47,188 nt of DNA from Cyclobacteriaceae bacterium (GCA_020832375.1 JAFIEW010000019.1:1-47188); one strand, 5' to 3'; counted from the first letter of the stretch, positions 33,431 to 43,306 are shown. The notes: generated from the letters alone by a model not told the origin. Made by a program: numbers and translations.

Positions 33431-36352
33431 TTATTTTCCTAATATTCTATAGTTCAATTGAAAATTGACAAGTTGCCCTGTGCGGTACTGCATCACCACA
33501 TCATCTTGAGCTACAGCCTCTCTGGTGTCGCTACCTTGAAAAAAGTTGAGCAGCTCATCTTTGATTTGGCCATCGCGATTCGTGTCCTGATAAAACCTGA
33601 AGGCGGTATTGAGTACATTGACTAGCTCAAGCCTTCCCTCCCACTTAGGACTGATTTGCTTAGCTACTTTGATATCCAAAGCGCCCCTTGGCAGCTCATA
33701 AATAGTTGGGAAGTTAAGATCACCTACAGCAAATATTCTACTCCCCACCATATTGAAAGCTGCATTGACAGAGAAGCCTTTCTTTTCATTATCGTATGAT
33801 ACTACCGAGTTGATGATGTAAGGTGACTGGCCCTGTAGCGGGCGCTGACGGTCTTGAGAAACGGCCGCACTCCCTAAATTAACCTCACTTTGAATCCATG
33901 AAGTATTCACTATAAAGGTAAAGCGCGATAAAAATGGATTGGCGATAAGATTGCGTAAGGACTTCCTCATCTCAAACTCCACCCCACCTACATAGGCCGA
34001 TGGCGCGTTTATGAAATTAATTTGCTGATTTTCAGTCACTACACGAAGCACATTTTCAATCGGATTGGTAAATCGCTTATAAAAAGCGCCTACTGAAATC
34101 ATATCGCCTAAGTCAGGATAAAATTCATAGCGCAAATCAATATTATCGATTTCAGCCACTTTGAGGTCAGGATTACCGTTGATATTCCAATTGAACTCAA
34201 AATCATAAAAAAGAAAGGGTGCAATTTCACGGAACTCCGGTCGATTAACACTTCTACCATATCCCGCTCTCAAAACTGATCGGTCGGTAAGGCTGTAGTC
34301 ATAGTTTAAAAAGGGTAATGGACTTCCCGTTTGATTGTTGATATTCAACGGGGCACCTGTACCATCTTCGGTGTTCAGCTGCTGCACAAAATATTCATAG
34401 CGAATACCTGCAGAAAGATTGCTCTTATCGGTGAAAGGAAAAATACTTTGGACGTAGGCCGCACCAAGATAACTTATGCCATCGTAGCTATCTATGCCTC
34501 TCGTACCTTCAGCTAGGATCCATCCAGCATCACCATCGATATTTTCTGGGGCGAACCGCTCCGCTAGCGGTAAGCGACTAATAGACTCAGCGATATCATT
34601 AGGTACTACTGCAGGAATGAGATAGCTGAAATACCTTGAGTTAAATGATCTAGTTCTTATGTCACCGTAAAGGCCAGATTTGAATTGGATTTCTCCGCCA
34701 GGAAGGTGACCGATGATTTTATTATAGTCTACACCCGCACTATAACCCAAGTCAAGCATATCGGAATAAAATCGGCTATTATCAAATAAATTGGAACTAG
34801 GAGGGTTGATAGATACGAAAGGCTCTTCTGTGCCTCGAAGCGTCTTGCTTCTGAAGGTTCTAAATCTTCTAAAGTCAGGCTCATTTCTGTTGACTACATT
34901 AAAGCCAAGTAACCACTCGAGTGATGAATCATCCTCTTTGAGTTCATGAGTTCCTTTCATTTGAACTGTGCCAATTGAACGGCTCAGGTATTGGAAGCTG
35001 TAGTAAAGCAAGTCATCTTGAGTACGCTGCTGAAAATCATCCCCGCTTCTAATGATGGTGTTGTTCAGGCCTACCTGATTAAACATCATTCTCAAGTCAT
35101 ATTTGTTTCGGGATGAAGCTCTCCAAGACCAGTTTGACACCAAGTTGAAGGTGGTTTCTTGCGAAAAATTTTCATCATTCCAGTCCTGCCATGGAAGTGC
35201 ACGCTCTCGATTTGCATCTATCTCAAACCACTTATTGGTATTAACATTTCTAAAAAGTGATTCTCGGCTATATCCGATAGAATTCACAGAAGTAACTTTA
35301 TATTTCCCCACCTCATGGTTTCTGTTGACTGTTACTCGAATTTTCTGATCAGGGGTAGCCATGATTTGCTGAAGGCCGAAGTTGTTATTGAGCATTCTAC
35401 CAGCTTCAGCCCTTTGAGCACGGATTGTTCCCTCTCTGGTGAGTTCATCGGTAGAAGGAAAGCTGGATGGAAGGTTTCTTAATCCGCCGTCGAAGCCCAA
35501 AAAGTCTGTATTACTTGTTTCAGAGCTTTGAAAGCTACCAAAAGTCGTTCCTGCGCGGTATCCAAACCCAAAAGAAACATCTGTTGAGTTTTCAAATACA
35601 TTATGAGCCGTATATACTCTTATCATTCCTCCCGCAAAATCACCTGGAAGATCAGCGGACCCAGACTTACTAACAAGCATACGGTCAATCATGCCAGCTG
35701 GAATGAGGTCAAATGAAAAGGTACGCTTATTAATTTCAGTAGATGGGGCAATAATGCCATTGATCATTACATTGTTGTACCGATCATCAACACCGCGTAC
35801 TCTTATAAATTTATTATCTACTACAGAAATACCTGGCACTCTTTTGAGGACTTGAGCAGCATCATTATCAGGTAGGCGTGAGATTTGCTGTGCAGAAACA
35901 CCATTAATCACGCTTTTGGCATAGCGCACCTCACTGATTACTGAAATTTCGCTATTGGTTTCTCTAGCACCTACTACCACGACTTGATCCAAGGTGGAAG
36001 TCTCCTCGCTCAAGCTTGCAGTGATATTGACCATCTTGCCAGGTTCAATGGATACGCTATTGTACACCCTGGTATTGTAACCGATACTACTCACGGTTAC
36101 ATTATAGGTGCCTGCGGGTATTCGTTGTATTAAAAACTCACCATTGATATCTGAAGCGCCCCCAATCATAGCACCACCCTGCGTTTGTTGTGGACTGGTA
36201 AGTAATTGCTTTAAAATAATATTCGCACCGACAATCTCTTCATTAGTGTCAGCATCCGTTATCATTCCTTTGAGGGAACCGACTTGCGCAAAGCCTACCA
36301 TGGGAAAAAGAAAGATAATCAACAGTAGCATTTTGTTCTTAATCGTTATCAT
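33431..36352 (-). CDS. TonB-dependent receptor with carboxypeptidase-like N-terminal domain
   Basis: About 973 residues from the ATG at 36350-36352, chosen because it gives a clean signal peptide (MLLLIIFLFPMVGFAQ); the frame stays open upstream to 36448. Order: carboxypeptidase-regulatory-like domain (GSLKGMITDADTNEEIVGANIIL...FLIQRIPAGTYNVTVSSIGY), plug (DQVVVVGARET, QVLKRVPGISVVDNKFIRVRG, VLVSKSGSADLPGDFAGGMIRVYT), then a large barrel with the C-terminal FQLNYRILGK. It is outside the SusC/RagA group, as no SusD gene follows. It heads an operon with the beta-helix lipoprotein (40-bp gap) and a small lipoprotein. Confidence 0.88.
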   Translation of the reverse strand: MITIKNKMLLLIIFLFPMVGFAQVGSLKGMITDADTNEEIVGANIILKQLLTSPQQTQGGAMIGGASDINGEFLIQRIPAGTYNVTVSSIGYNTRVYNSVSIEPGKMVNITASLSEETSTLDQVVVVGARETNSEISVISEVRYAKSVINGVSAQQISRLPDNDAAQVLKRVPGISVVDNKFIRVRGVDDRYNNVMINGIIAPSTEINKRTFSFDLIPAGMIDRMLVSKSGSADLPGDFAGGMIRVYTAHNVFENSTDVSFGFGYRAGTTFGSFQSSETSNTDFLGFDGGLRNLPSSFPSTDELTREGTIRAQRAEAGRMLNNNFGLQQIMATPDQKIRVTVNRNHEVGKYKVTSVNSIGYSRESLFRNVNTNKWFEIDANRERALPWQDWNDENFSQETTFNLVSNWSWRASSRNKYDLRMMFNQVGLNNTIIRSGDDFQQRTQDDLLYYSFQYLSRSIGTVQMKGTHELKEDDSSLEWLLGFNVVNRNEPDFRRFRTFRSKTLRGTEEPFVSINPPSSNLFDNSRFYSDMLDLGYSAGVDYNKIIGHLPGGEIQFKSGLYGDIRTRSFNSRYFSYLIPAVVPNDIAESISRLPLAERFAPENIDGDAGWILAEGTRGIDSYDGISYLGAAYVQSIFPFTDKSNLSAGIRYEYFVQQLNTEDGTGAPLNINNQTGSPLPFLNYDYSLTDRSVLRAGYGRSVNRPEFREIAPFLFYDFEFNWNINGNPDLKVAEIDNIDLRYEFYPDLGDMISVGAFYKRFTNPIENVLRVVTENQQINFINAPSAYVGGVEFEMRKSLRNLIANPFLSRFTFIVNTSWIQSEVNLGSAAVSQDRQRPLQGQSPYIINSVVSYDNEKKGFSVNAAFNMVGSRIFAVGDLNFPTIYELPRGALDIKVAKQISPKWEGRLELVNVLNTAFRFYQDTNRDGQIKDELLNFFQGSDTREAVAQDDVVMQYRTGQLVNFQLNYRILGK

Positions 36353-36987
36353 AGCTTTTATTAAATCTAGCTCATCAAGCCCGTTGTAGACAAGACGCGC
36401 ATAAGAGTTCATTTTCGTGAATGCCGTAAAGAGCTTTCTTTGTTTCAAAGCAAATACTGATGAGAAATGATGCTTCAGAAATAGCTTTAAAAATCAACAG
36501 TACAGATGTAGTGGGAGGTCTAATATTGATTGACACTTAAAATTTTATCAAATAATTATCTATTTGTTACTTGACTTTGAGCGTTGAAAGTCCCGATAAA
36601 TGAATTAGGTCTAAAAATGGAGCTTAAGGACTCATATTTCAGCTACAACAAAATGCTATCAATTAAAAAAGGAAATATTCCTATTAACAATTGAATAATA
36701 TGTGCTTTCTAAAATTAATTTTTTGTGTAAGCCGATCTAAATTGCGTAAAAATTGCTTGGACCTATCGTAGCGTTAATCGCATGCATTTTTATGGTGGAA
36801 TGAATAGAGGTCATTTTTAAACTTGCAAAAAAACAGCTTATGTTCAAGTGTTCTGCGAGGCTTTGTTACCTCCAATATTTAAAAATGAATTTATCAGTCA
36901 CCTTATTGTGTTTTAGAGATCATGTGATTTTTAGAAATCAAACGCTATTCTCATCCCACGAAAAAATAAAGTAAAAACAGCCTTCAA

Positions 36988-37110
36988 CCCGGATTATGCG
37001 GTAGGGGTCGTTATGAGAGCTAAAAATACAAGAAATCAAGTATTTACAGCGAAGCGCTTGATTTTGAAATATTTTTAGGTCGGAATAGAAATTCTAATGC
37101 ATATTCCGGC
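36988..37110 (-). repeat. R2 copy c, internally deleted (123 bp)
   Basis: Inverted relative to copies a and b. It begins CCCGGATTATGCG and ends CATATTCCGG. About 40 bases present in copies a and b are missing between GTATTT and CAGCGAAGCG, the segment bounded by the TTTAACG/CGTTAAA inverted pair, as if one arm of the hairpin had been lost. Confidence 0.8.
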
Positions 37111-37319
37111 TTTAACTCGCGAAGCCAACTACTTTGGCGAGAAATAAAAATATATGATGTTAGATACCATGATTGCATTTCATCATTGCGGCTCCTCCGA
37201 GAGCTATCTTAAATTATAACATTTATTCAATTACCCTTATATATGGCCAAGAGCGGAACTCCACCCCATCTGAAATGAAAGAAGAGATATCATTGTGCAG
37301 GAGAGGTGTTTAAAGATTT

Positions 37320-37538
37320 ATGCTAAAAGATAGAATTACGGTTATTGTTGTGAAAGATTTAGCAGTGAAAGGATAGCCTAAACCCGCAAAGGTGAGGATA
37401 AAGGTGAAAAACATGCGACTCACTGATAAAGGTCACACTATATACTGTAAGATCGCTGGTTTTGATACGATGGCATTGAAATCTGAGTTTATCAAAAAGG
37501 CATCATTCAATATAAACACCACTCAGAAAAGCAGTTGA
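37320..37538 (+). pseudogene. Possible short gene remnant with in-frame TAG
   Basis: From ATG 37320 the frame reads MLKDRITVIVVKDLAVKG, meets TAG at 37374-37376, then continues PKPAKVRIKVKNMRLTDKG, HTIYCKIAGFDTMALKSEF, IKKASFN and so on to TGA 37536. The amino-acid mix (Cys, His, alternating hydrophobic and charged) looks coding. I do not recognise the family. A stop TAA also precedes the ATG two codons upstream, in frame. It may be the tail of a decayed gene or chance. Confidence 0.35.
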
Positions 37539-37544
37539 ATATCT

Positions 37545-38927
37545 CTACTGGTAGTAGAAAAATAAAACGGGTGGAATGAGAACGAGCATCGCCAATAGCA
37601 TGAAAAGCAAGATGAGCGGTCCTGCCCATTTTACCCACTTCGTATAGGGCAATTTAGCAATTTGCAATACTCCCATAGTGATACCACTCGTCGGAATGAT
37701 CAAATTAGTGATGCCATCTCCCAATTGAAAAGCCAAAACGGCTGTTTGGCGACTTATTTCCAATAGGTCACTTAGTGGAGCCATTATAGGCATAGTAAGA
37801 GCTGCCTGACCCGAGCCAGATGGTAAAATGGTATTGAGCGCACTTTGCACAAGAAACATTACCTGCACCGAGGCAACTGCTGGCAAACCGTCTGCTAGGC
37901 CAGCTAGCGCATAAAGCACGGTGTCAATGATTTGTCCATCTTCTGCTACCACCAAAATTGCTTTGGACAAGGCGATCACCAAAGCGGCCCCCATCATTTC
38001 GGAAGCACCATGAGCAAAAGACTGGCTCGCGTCATTGACACTTAGTCTTCCTAAAATTGCGCTTAGCAGTGCTATGGCTATGAAAAGTGCGGCAATTTCA
38101 TTGATATACCAATCCCATAAAGTAACCCCTACAATCAAGCCTACTATTCCGATAGCAAATACTACCAAAACCAATTTCTTAGAACCATCAAAGCTCGTCT
38201 TTGGGAGGTGGTCACTTTCTCTTGTAGGGTCACCAATCGAATCACCATTGACAGCTTTGCTTTTTCCTTCAAGCAACCTACTCGCATGGCGATTGACATA
38301 ATAAATAGCCAAGGAAGTAAACAAAAACCAAACCAATATTCTATATTCCCAACCGCTAAAGGGTGGTATTTCGGCTATACCTTGGGCAATACCAATAGTA
38401 AATGGATTAGCAATAGCTCCAGCAAAGCCAGCACCTGCTCCAATAAAAGGGATGGCAATGCCCGTGACTGTATCATAGCCAAGCGCAGTTGATAGCGGTA
38501 AGGTAATCAATATAAAAACCAATACTTCCTCGCTCATACCGAAAGTAGCTCCAGCAACAGAAAATATTAGCATGAGCAAAGGAATAACCGCCTTTTTATA
38601 CTTTGGATTCTGGCTACTTTTTTTCACGACATCTTGCAAAGCTGCATAGATGGCCCCTGTTCTATTGATCACTCCAAAGGCACCACCAACCAAAAACACA
38701 AAAGCAATAATCTGAGAGGCTCCCATAAATCCTTTAATAGGAGCTAACAAAAGTGGGCCTATACCTTGAGGCGATCGATCGCTCGATTGATAGGACCCTG
38801 GCACCAAGACTTCCCTACCTTGCACTAGCTCCCTTTCATAAGTTCCTGCAGGAATGAGCCATGTCAGAACGGTGAAAAGTATTAATACAAAAAAGACTAA
38901 AGCTAAAGTATCAGGAAGCTTACGCAT
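37545..38927 (-). CDS. YfcC-family membrane transporter (C4-dicarboxylate/arginine-type permease)
   Basis: About 460 residues from the ATG at 38925-38927 (MRKLPDTLALVFFVLIL), preferred because it places a normal first helix at the N-terminus; the frame extends to 38972. About 12 membrane helices. YfcC/DcuC-type motifs: LTWLIPAGTYER, FVFLVGGAFGVINRTGAI, FSVAGATFGMSEEVLVFI, NTILPSGSGQAALTMPIMAPL and DGITNLIIPTSGITMG. Family members import peptides, basic amino acids or dicarboxylates. It follows the cyanophycinase-like gene by 137 bases on the same strand, which makes a dipeptide or arginine/aspartate substrate an attractive inference, not shown by sequence. Confidence 0.88.
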   Translation of the reverse strand: MRKLPDTLALVFFVLILFTVLTWLIPAGTYERELVQGREVLVPGSYQSSDRSPQGIGPLLLAPIKGFMGASQIIAFVFLVGGAFGVINRTGAIYAALQDVVKKSSQNPKYKKAVIPLLMLIFSVAGATFGMSEEVLVFILITLPLSTALGYDTVTGIAIPFIGAGAGFAGAIANPFTIGIAQGIAEIPPFSGWEYRILVWFLFTSLAIYYVNRHASRLLEGKSKAVNGDSIGDPTRESDHLPKTSFDGSKKLVLVVFAIGIVGLIVGVTLWDWYINEIAALFIAIALLSAILGRLSVNDASQSFAHGASEMMGAALVIALSKAILVVAEDGQIIDTVLYALAGLADGLPAVASVQVMFLVQSALNTILPSGSGQAALTMPIMAPLSDLLEISRQTAVLAFQLGDGITNLIIPTSGITMGVLQIAKLPYTKWVKWAGPLILLFMLLAMLVLIPPVLFFYYQ

Positions 38928-39064
38928 AATTTCATCAGTGCTAATTGGCGAATGTTTAAAAGGAAAAAGCAAATTGCTTTTTACATCAGCTCTTTAAAAT
39001 TGCCTTTTTATAGTCCTCAAAAATTAGAAGATGGCAATCTGTTTGAGTGACGAAAGATGCCAAT

Positions 39065-39967
39065 TTATTGTGTATTGTCCAAGCGCTCTCCGGGTAGATA
39101 TAATTGAATTCGCAAGTCACGAGCCCCTAACTTTCCCTCCTGTACTATGGCCTTTTGATTGGGATTAGCTTGAAAGGTGATGATTTGTGATACCCCACTC
39201 ACCCATATAGAATCCTGCTGCACTACCAATGCAGTAGACTCATCGATGCCTATAGCGAGCGCCTCAGGATGCTCTATTACAGCGCTAAGCAACCTGTTGT
39301 GCCTGCTTCGGATTAAAAAATGCTGGTCAATAATTGCCCATTCAAGTAAGCCGAGGCCCTCTTTGATTTCAATATTTTCACTTTCAATGGTTCGGAAGGT
39401 GGAATGATAGTCGGAGTGTCTCAGTTCATTTCCTGTGATCATTTTTCTACTCATAACCGCAGCACCTGCGCTCGTTCCCGCGATGGTATTCCCATTTTCA
39501 TACGACTGATGAATCGCCTCCAGCAAGCCTGTGCCTTGTATCTCCTTCATTATTCGGTTTTGATCGCCACCACAAATATAAAGCAGTTTAGATTTTTTTA
39601 CCCGCTCTATCATCTCCTCAGGTAAGGCTACACCTTTTTCAATGATCACCGAATCAGTATTTTCATAGCCTAGTTCTTTAAATTGCTTTGCTGCATACCA
39701 ATAAGATGAATCAGGTTCCTGAGAGGCGGTTGGCAAGATCAAAATTTCGTCTTCTTTATCCAAACCACTCACTTTGATCAAGTCAAGCAATAAAGCTTCA
39801 GGCCTACTTCCACCCCCAATGATAAAGAGATTACCTGATTTCCTTTTTTCTTTTGGTGGGATGAGGACGTCATAGGTACTCCCTCGATTCACTTTATTAT
39901 CTGGAGACTCGCAAGCCACAATTAGTAATATTAGCAAGCCGAAATAAATGGAGATTGATTGTTTCAT
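39065..39967 (-). CDS. Exported cyanophycinase-like serine peptidase (family S51)
   Basis: 300 residues from the ATG at 39965-39967, which gives a lipoprotein signal (LLIVAC, Cys19). The S51 nucleophile elbow GTSAGAAVMS is present, as are FIIGGGSRPEALL, LYICGGDQNRIM, and the downstream DQHFLIRSRHNRLLSAV motif typical of cyanophycinases. These enzymes cut multi-Arg-poly-Asp (cyanophycin) to beta-Asp-Arg dipeptides; some S51 relatives cleave other Asp dipeptides. The lipoprotein signal places it in the envelope, so it would act on external polymer. The next gene is a YfcC permease. Confidence 0.88.
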   Translation of the reverse strand: MKQSISIYFGLLILLIVACESPDNKVNRGSTYDVLIPPKEKRKSGNLFIIGGGSRPEALLLDLIKVSGLDKEDEILILPTASQEPDSSYWYAAKQFKELGYENTDSVIIEKGVALPEEMIERVKKSKLLYICGGDQNRIMKEIQGTGLLEAIHQSYENGNTIAGTSAGAAVMSRKMITGNELRHSDYHSTFRTIESENIEIKEGLGLLEWAIIDQHFLIRSRHNRLLSAVIEHPEALAIGIDESTALVVQQDSIWVSGVSQIITFQANPNQKAIVQEGKLGARDLRIQLYLPGERLDNTQ

Positions 39968-40247
39968 AGTTGGTTGGCAAATCTTAATTGAATGATACAA
40001 TGTCTATTTTTGAAATATCTCTAAAAACCATGGCTCAGATTCATCAAGGCTTTTCATGTTATGGGTGGTTATACGCTATTTGATATAAAGTCTTAGAAGT
40101 TCTCATATATAGGTGCATCAACATCTAAATATTCACATTTGATATAATTCAGTATTTCTAAGGAAGAGAAAATAGTGTCTTGTTTGTATGTTGCTGAATT
40201 ATATTCTCATCCCTCAAAAGTAATACACAAAACTACATAAGGAAGGA

Positions 40248-40281
40248 AGAAGACCCAGCATTAAAAGCATAAGGGTCTTCT
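40248..40281 (-). terminator. Hairpin after the SusCD/PKD operon
   Basis: AGAAGACCC (40248-40256) and GGGTCTTCT (40273-40281) pair perfectly around a 16-base loop, just after the stop of the last PKD gene. On the minus strand it is followed by a pyrimidine-rich TCCTTCCTT. Confidence 0.65.
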
Positions 40282-40294
40282 GTCCAAACCGCAC

Positions 40295-41455
40295 TTACTC
40301 GTTTTCAGGCGCTATTGCTAATCCATAAGGTCTGAGTTGAGGTTCAGGACCAAACCAGTCTGCCACATTTGAACCATCAAGATTAGCTCTTCTAATACCT
40401 CCCGGCTCCTCAGGATCCTGATCTGTCCAATAGATGATTCGTTCATTAGGATCAATGGCAATGCCATATATATCCCTTCGGATACCAGCTGCAACCGTTT
40501 CAATGGATCCGCTTCCGTCGGCATTAATTGCTCTGACCGTGTGATTGCCACTACCTTGGAAAGAATGGAAGTATATTTTATTATCGAAATAAGCAATACC
40601 TGCACCTTCTACGAGTTCGGCAAGTACCCTTTCATTAGTACCATCCATATTTTTGCTATGCAAATCACCGAAATAGGCAATCCAGTATACGCGGCCATTA
40701 TCAGGGTCTACTGCTACTCCTTCAATATCATCTGCAGCACCTAGGGTTGCAAACTCTTCTCTAGCGCTCAGATCACTATTGCTCAACGCTGTGCGGTTGA
40801 CTGCATCATCGGAGGCCCAATAAAGCATGCCATTTTGCTCGTCAACAGCAAGGCCAGTAGGAAGGTCTAAGCCTTCTCTAAAGCGTTCTCGGCCGGTTCC
40901 ATCAAAGTTAGCTCTAAAAATAATACCTGCCTCTCGGTCAGCCATATAGAGTTTTTGTGCGCTCACATCTACTGCTAGGCTAAATGGCTGCGCTAGTGGT
41001 GAGCCTGAAAGTTCAAAAACTGAACCACTAGACACCCCCTCCTCTATAATACCAGAAAAAATACTACCACTCACGCGATCACCAAAAAACAATTGTGAGC
41101 CTACTAATGAGGCATCGCGAATGTTGATGTTTCGCTCTCTTGCGGTTACAGTACCGGGTGCATTGAGCACTAATCGAACACGATAGGTGCCTGGCTCATC
41201 ATAGGTATGTACTGGATTTCGCTCTGTAGAGGTATTTCCATCCCCAAAATTCCAAATAAAAGAAGTTTCATTTTCTGAACGTGGGATGATGGAGGTATTA
41301 GTAAAAGTTACTTCTGCTGGAGCAAATGTCTCTGCAGTAACGTCCGTTGTGAAGTCAGCCACAAAGCTGGCTTCAGGAACGGGAAAATCGTCCGTGCCAC
41401 ACGAGAATGCCAAACAAAGTAGCATCGCTGCTATAATTCGGTTAAATATTTTCAT
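40295..41455 (-). CDS. Lipoprotein with one PKD domain and a YWTD-like beta-propeller
   Basis: 386 residues from the ATG at 41453-41455 (MKIFNRIIAAMLLCLAFSC, lipid Cys19); the frame extends to 41569 without a signal there. A single PKD domain (about 30-110; SFIWNFGDGNTSTERNPVHTY) is followed by a six-bladed propeller of LDL-receptor YWTD type: LYMADREAGIIFRANFDGTGRERF, LAVDEQNGMLYWASDD, VAVDPDNGRVYWIAY, IYWTDQDPEEPGGIRRANLDGSN. PKD and propeller domains mediate protein or glycan binding. It is the last gene of the SusCD operon and paralogous to the neighbour upstream. Confidence 0.85.
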   Translation of the reverse strand: MKIFNRIIAAMLLCLAFSCGTDDFPVPEASFVADFTTDVTAETFAPAEVTFTNTSIIPRSENETSFIWNFGDGNTSTERNPVHTYDEPGTYRVRLVLNAPGTVTARERNINIRDASLVGSQLFFGDRVSGSIFSGIIEEGVSSGSVFELSGSPLAQPFSLAVDVSAQKLYMADREAGIIFRANFDGTGRERFREGLDLPTGLAVDEQNGMLYWASDDAVNRTALSNSDLSAREEFATLGAADDIEGVAVDPDNGRVYWIAYFGDLHSKNMDGTNERVLAELVEGAGIAYFDNKIYFHSFQGSGNHTVRAINADGSGSIETVAAGIRRDIYGIAIDPNERIIYWTDQDPEEPGGIRRANLDGSNVADWFGPEPQLRPYGLAIAPENE

Positions 41456-41603
41456 AAAGCTGTTTTTTTGTACTGTGTCAGTCGCTTTCGCTGAATTATG
41501 AATGATGCTCACCTCACTATAATTTCTGATAGTGAAATGATGAACTGAGAAGAAATTGAAGACGAACAACTCGGTTCACCTTCAATTCTTTATAGCTGTG
41601 AAA

Positions 41604-43244
41604 TTAAGGGGCCACCTCTAATACAAACAAGCCTCTTGGACTATCAAGACCTGTGGCTATGGTGGTGCGCTCCCCTCCACTTTTAGGCTTTTTGTTGATC
41701 ACACCACTACGATCTGCCCAAATTACCTCTCCATCATAAAAGTCAATACCATAAACACGGTCATCTGTAGCGGCAAAATTTGAAATATTATCCCCATCTA
41801 AATCAGCCGTTCTGATATTACCACTGTCTGAATCATCAAAATAAATTTTAGAATTAGTTCGGTCCACTTTAATTCCGTATCCAAATCCACCAGCGGAGAA
41901 ATCAATGATCCTTGTCAAATCTGTACCATCGACACTTACTGTCCACACACTTTCTGCATCTACATCGACTGCAGTGATGTAAAGCTTGCCATCAAAATAG
42001 TCTATACCCGTTGGCAATAAGAAGTCTGGGTCGTCATCTGACGAAGCAACAGTAGTTACGGTGCCTGAAGCGACATCAATCGCTACTACCTTATCATCAC
42101 CTCTATCTGTTACATAAATAATTTGGCCATTATCATTGACAGCGATATCACCTTCTAATATATTCAAATCAGAGGTGAGTACTCGCTCACCGCTACCATC
42201 AATATTTGCTTCATATACTATACCTTCATCAGTATCTGCATAATACATTTTATCGCCTGCTGGATTTACGGCTAAGGCTGTGGCGAAGAAACTGATTTCT
42301 TTTACAGTAGATATCGTTCCGTCGGTATTGATCTTTGCTATCCTCACTTCTGGCTCGATAAAGAATACTTCGAAATTAGCCTCATCTGCAGCCTCAATAG
42401 TAATATCTTGAGTGGCAGTATCTTCACCAGTTGCATTTCTCACAGTCAAACTTACTGTGTAAGTGCCCGCTTCGGTATAAGTGAAAGATGGGTTTTCTTC
42501 GTCGGAAGTTGAATTGGCTTCATCTCCAAAATTCCATTCAAACTCTTCTACAACACCTTCACCTGTAAAATTGAATTGAACTGGCAATGAGGTAGTTAGG
42601 TTTTCCTCGTTTTCAACTTCGAAATTGGCAGTAGGAGCTACTGGGTTGATCTCTAAGTCAAGCGTAAACTCTTGGCTTCTGCCTCCAGGTCCAACTGCTA
42701 CTAAAGTAACAGTATAATTACCCGCATCTTCATAAGTAAAAGCTGGTTTTTCTTCATCAGATGTAGAATTACTTGCATCTCCGAAACTCCATTCATAGCT
42801 TTCAATCTCCCCAGTACTTTCATTTATGAAATTAATTTCCTGACCCTGTACTAAATTATCCACATCTTGTTCGATACTAAATGCTGCCTCTGGAGCTGGA
42901 ATAGCACTAACAGTGATTAAAAGCTCTTTCTCACTCTCTCCACCTTCACCGCTAGCGACCAATCTGACAGTAAACTGACCTTCTGCTTCATAAGTATGTG
43001 TAGGGTTTTCTTCGGTAGAGGTATTACCATCGCCAAAACTCCACTGGAAGGCCGTTGCGTTTTCACTTTCGTTAGTAAAAGTAATGCTCTCCCCGGCTTC
43101 AGGCCCGGTATTACTTACTGAAAATGAAGCAACAGGAGCGGGCGCCACCTCATCATCATCAGTACATGATAAAAGACCTATTATCAACATGAAGGAAGCT
43201 ACCATGCTTAGGCGCAATATTGTTTTTGAATATCTATTTTTCAT
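41604..43244 (-). CDS. Lipoprotein with three PKD domains and an NHL/YWTD-like propeller
   Basis: 546 residues. Lipobox with Cys27 (GLLSC). Three PKD repeats (about 36-113, 117-200, 204-285), each with the WxFGD core: FQWSFGDGNTSTEENPTHTY, YEWSFGDASNSTSDEEKPAF, FEWNFGDEANSTSDEENPSF. The C-terminal ~255 residues form a propeller (ALAVNPAGDKMYYADTDEGI, GIDYFDGKLYITAVD, GIKVDRTNSKIYFDD). It probably extends from the outer membrane as a rigid PKD stalk carrying a binding propeller. It lies 62 bases after susD and 148 bases before the one-PKD paralogue. Confidence 0.87.
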   Translation of the reverse strand: MKNRYSKTILRLSMVASFMLIIGLLSCTDDDEVAPAPVASFSVSNTGPEAGESITFTNESENATAFQWSFGDGNTSTEENPTHTYEAEGQFTVRLVASGEGGESEKELLITVSAIPAPEAAFSIEQDVDNLVQGQEINFINESTGEIESYEWSFGDASNSTSDEEKPAFTYEDAGNYTVTLVAVGPGGRSQEFTLDLEINPVAPTANFEVENEENLTTSLPVQFNFTGEGVVEEFEWNFGDEANSTSDEENPSFTYTEAGTYTVSLTVRNATGEDTATQDITIEAADEANFEVFFIEPEVRIAKINTDGTISTVKEISFFATALAVNPAGDKMYYADTDEGIVYEANIDGSGERVLTSDLNILEGDIAVNDNGQIIYVTDRGDDKVVAIDVASGTVTTVASSDDDPDFLLPTGIDYFDGKLYITAVDVDAESVWTVSVDGTDLTRIIDFSAGGFGYGIKVDRTNSKIYFDDSDSGNIRTADLDGDNISNFAATDDRVYGIDFYDGEVIWADRSGVINKKPKSGGERTTIATGLDSPRGLFVLEVAP

Positions 43245-43306
43245 AGCGATATATTTATGATTGTTTTTTTATTTCTACTAGGTATACATTCAGTTTCAAT
43301 GACATA

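Larger units (their letters stand above)
36449..37544. other. Gene-poor region (1.1 kb)
   Basis: It contains R2 copy c (36988-37110) and a short gene remnant (37320-37538). The left ~500 bases should hold the promoter of the receptor operon; nothing else is recognised. Confidence 0.6.
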
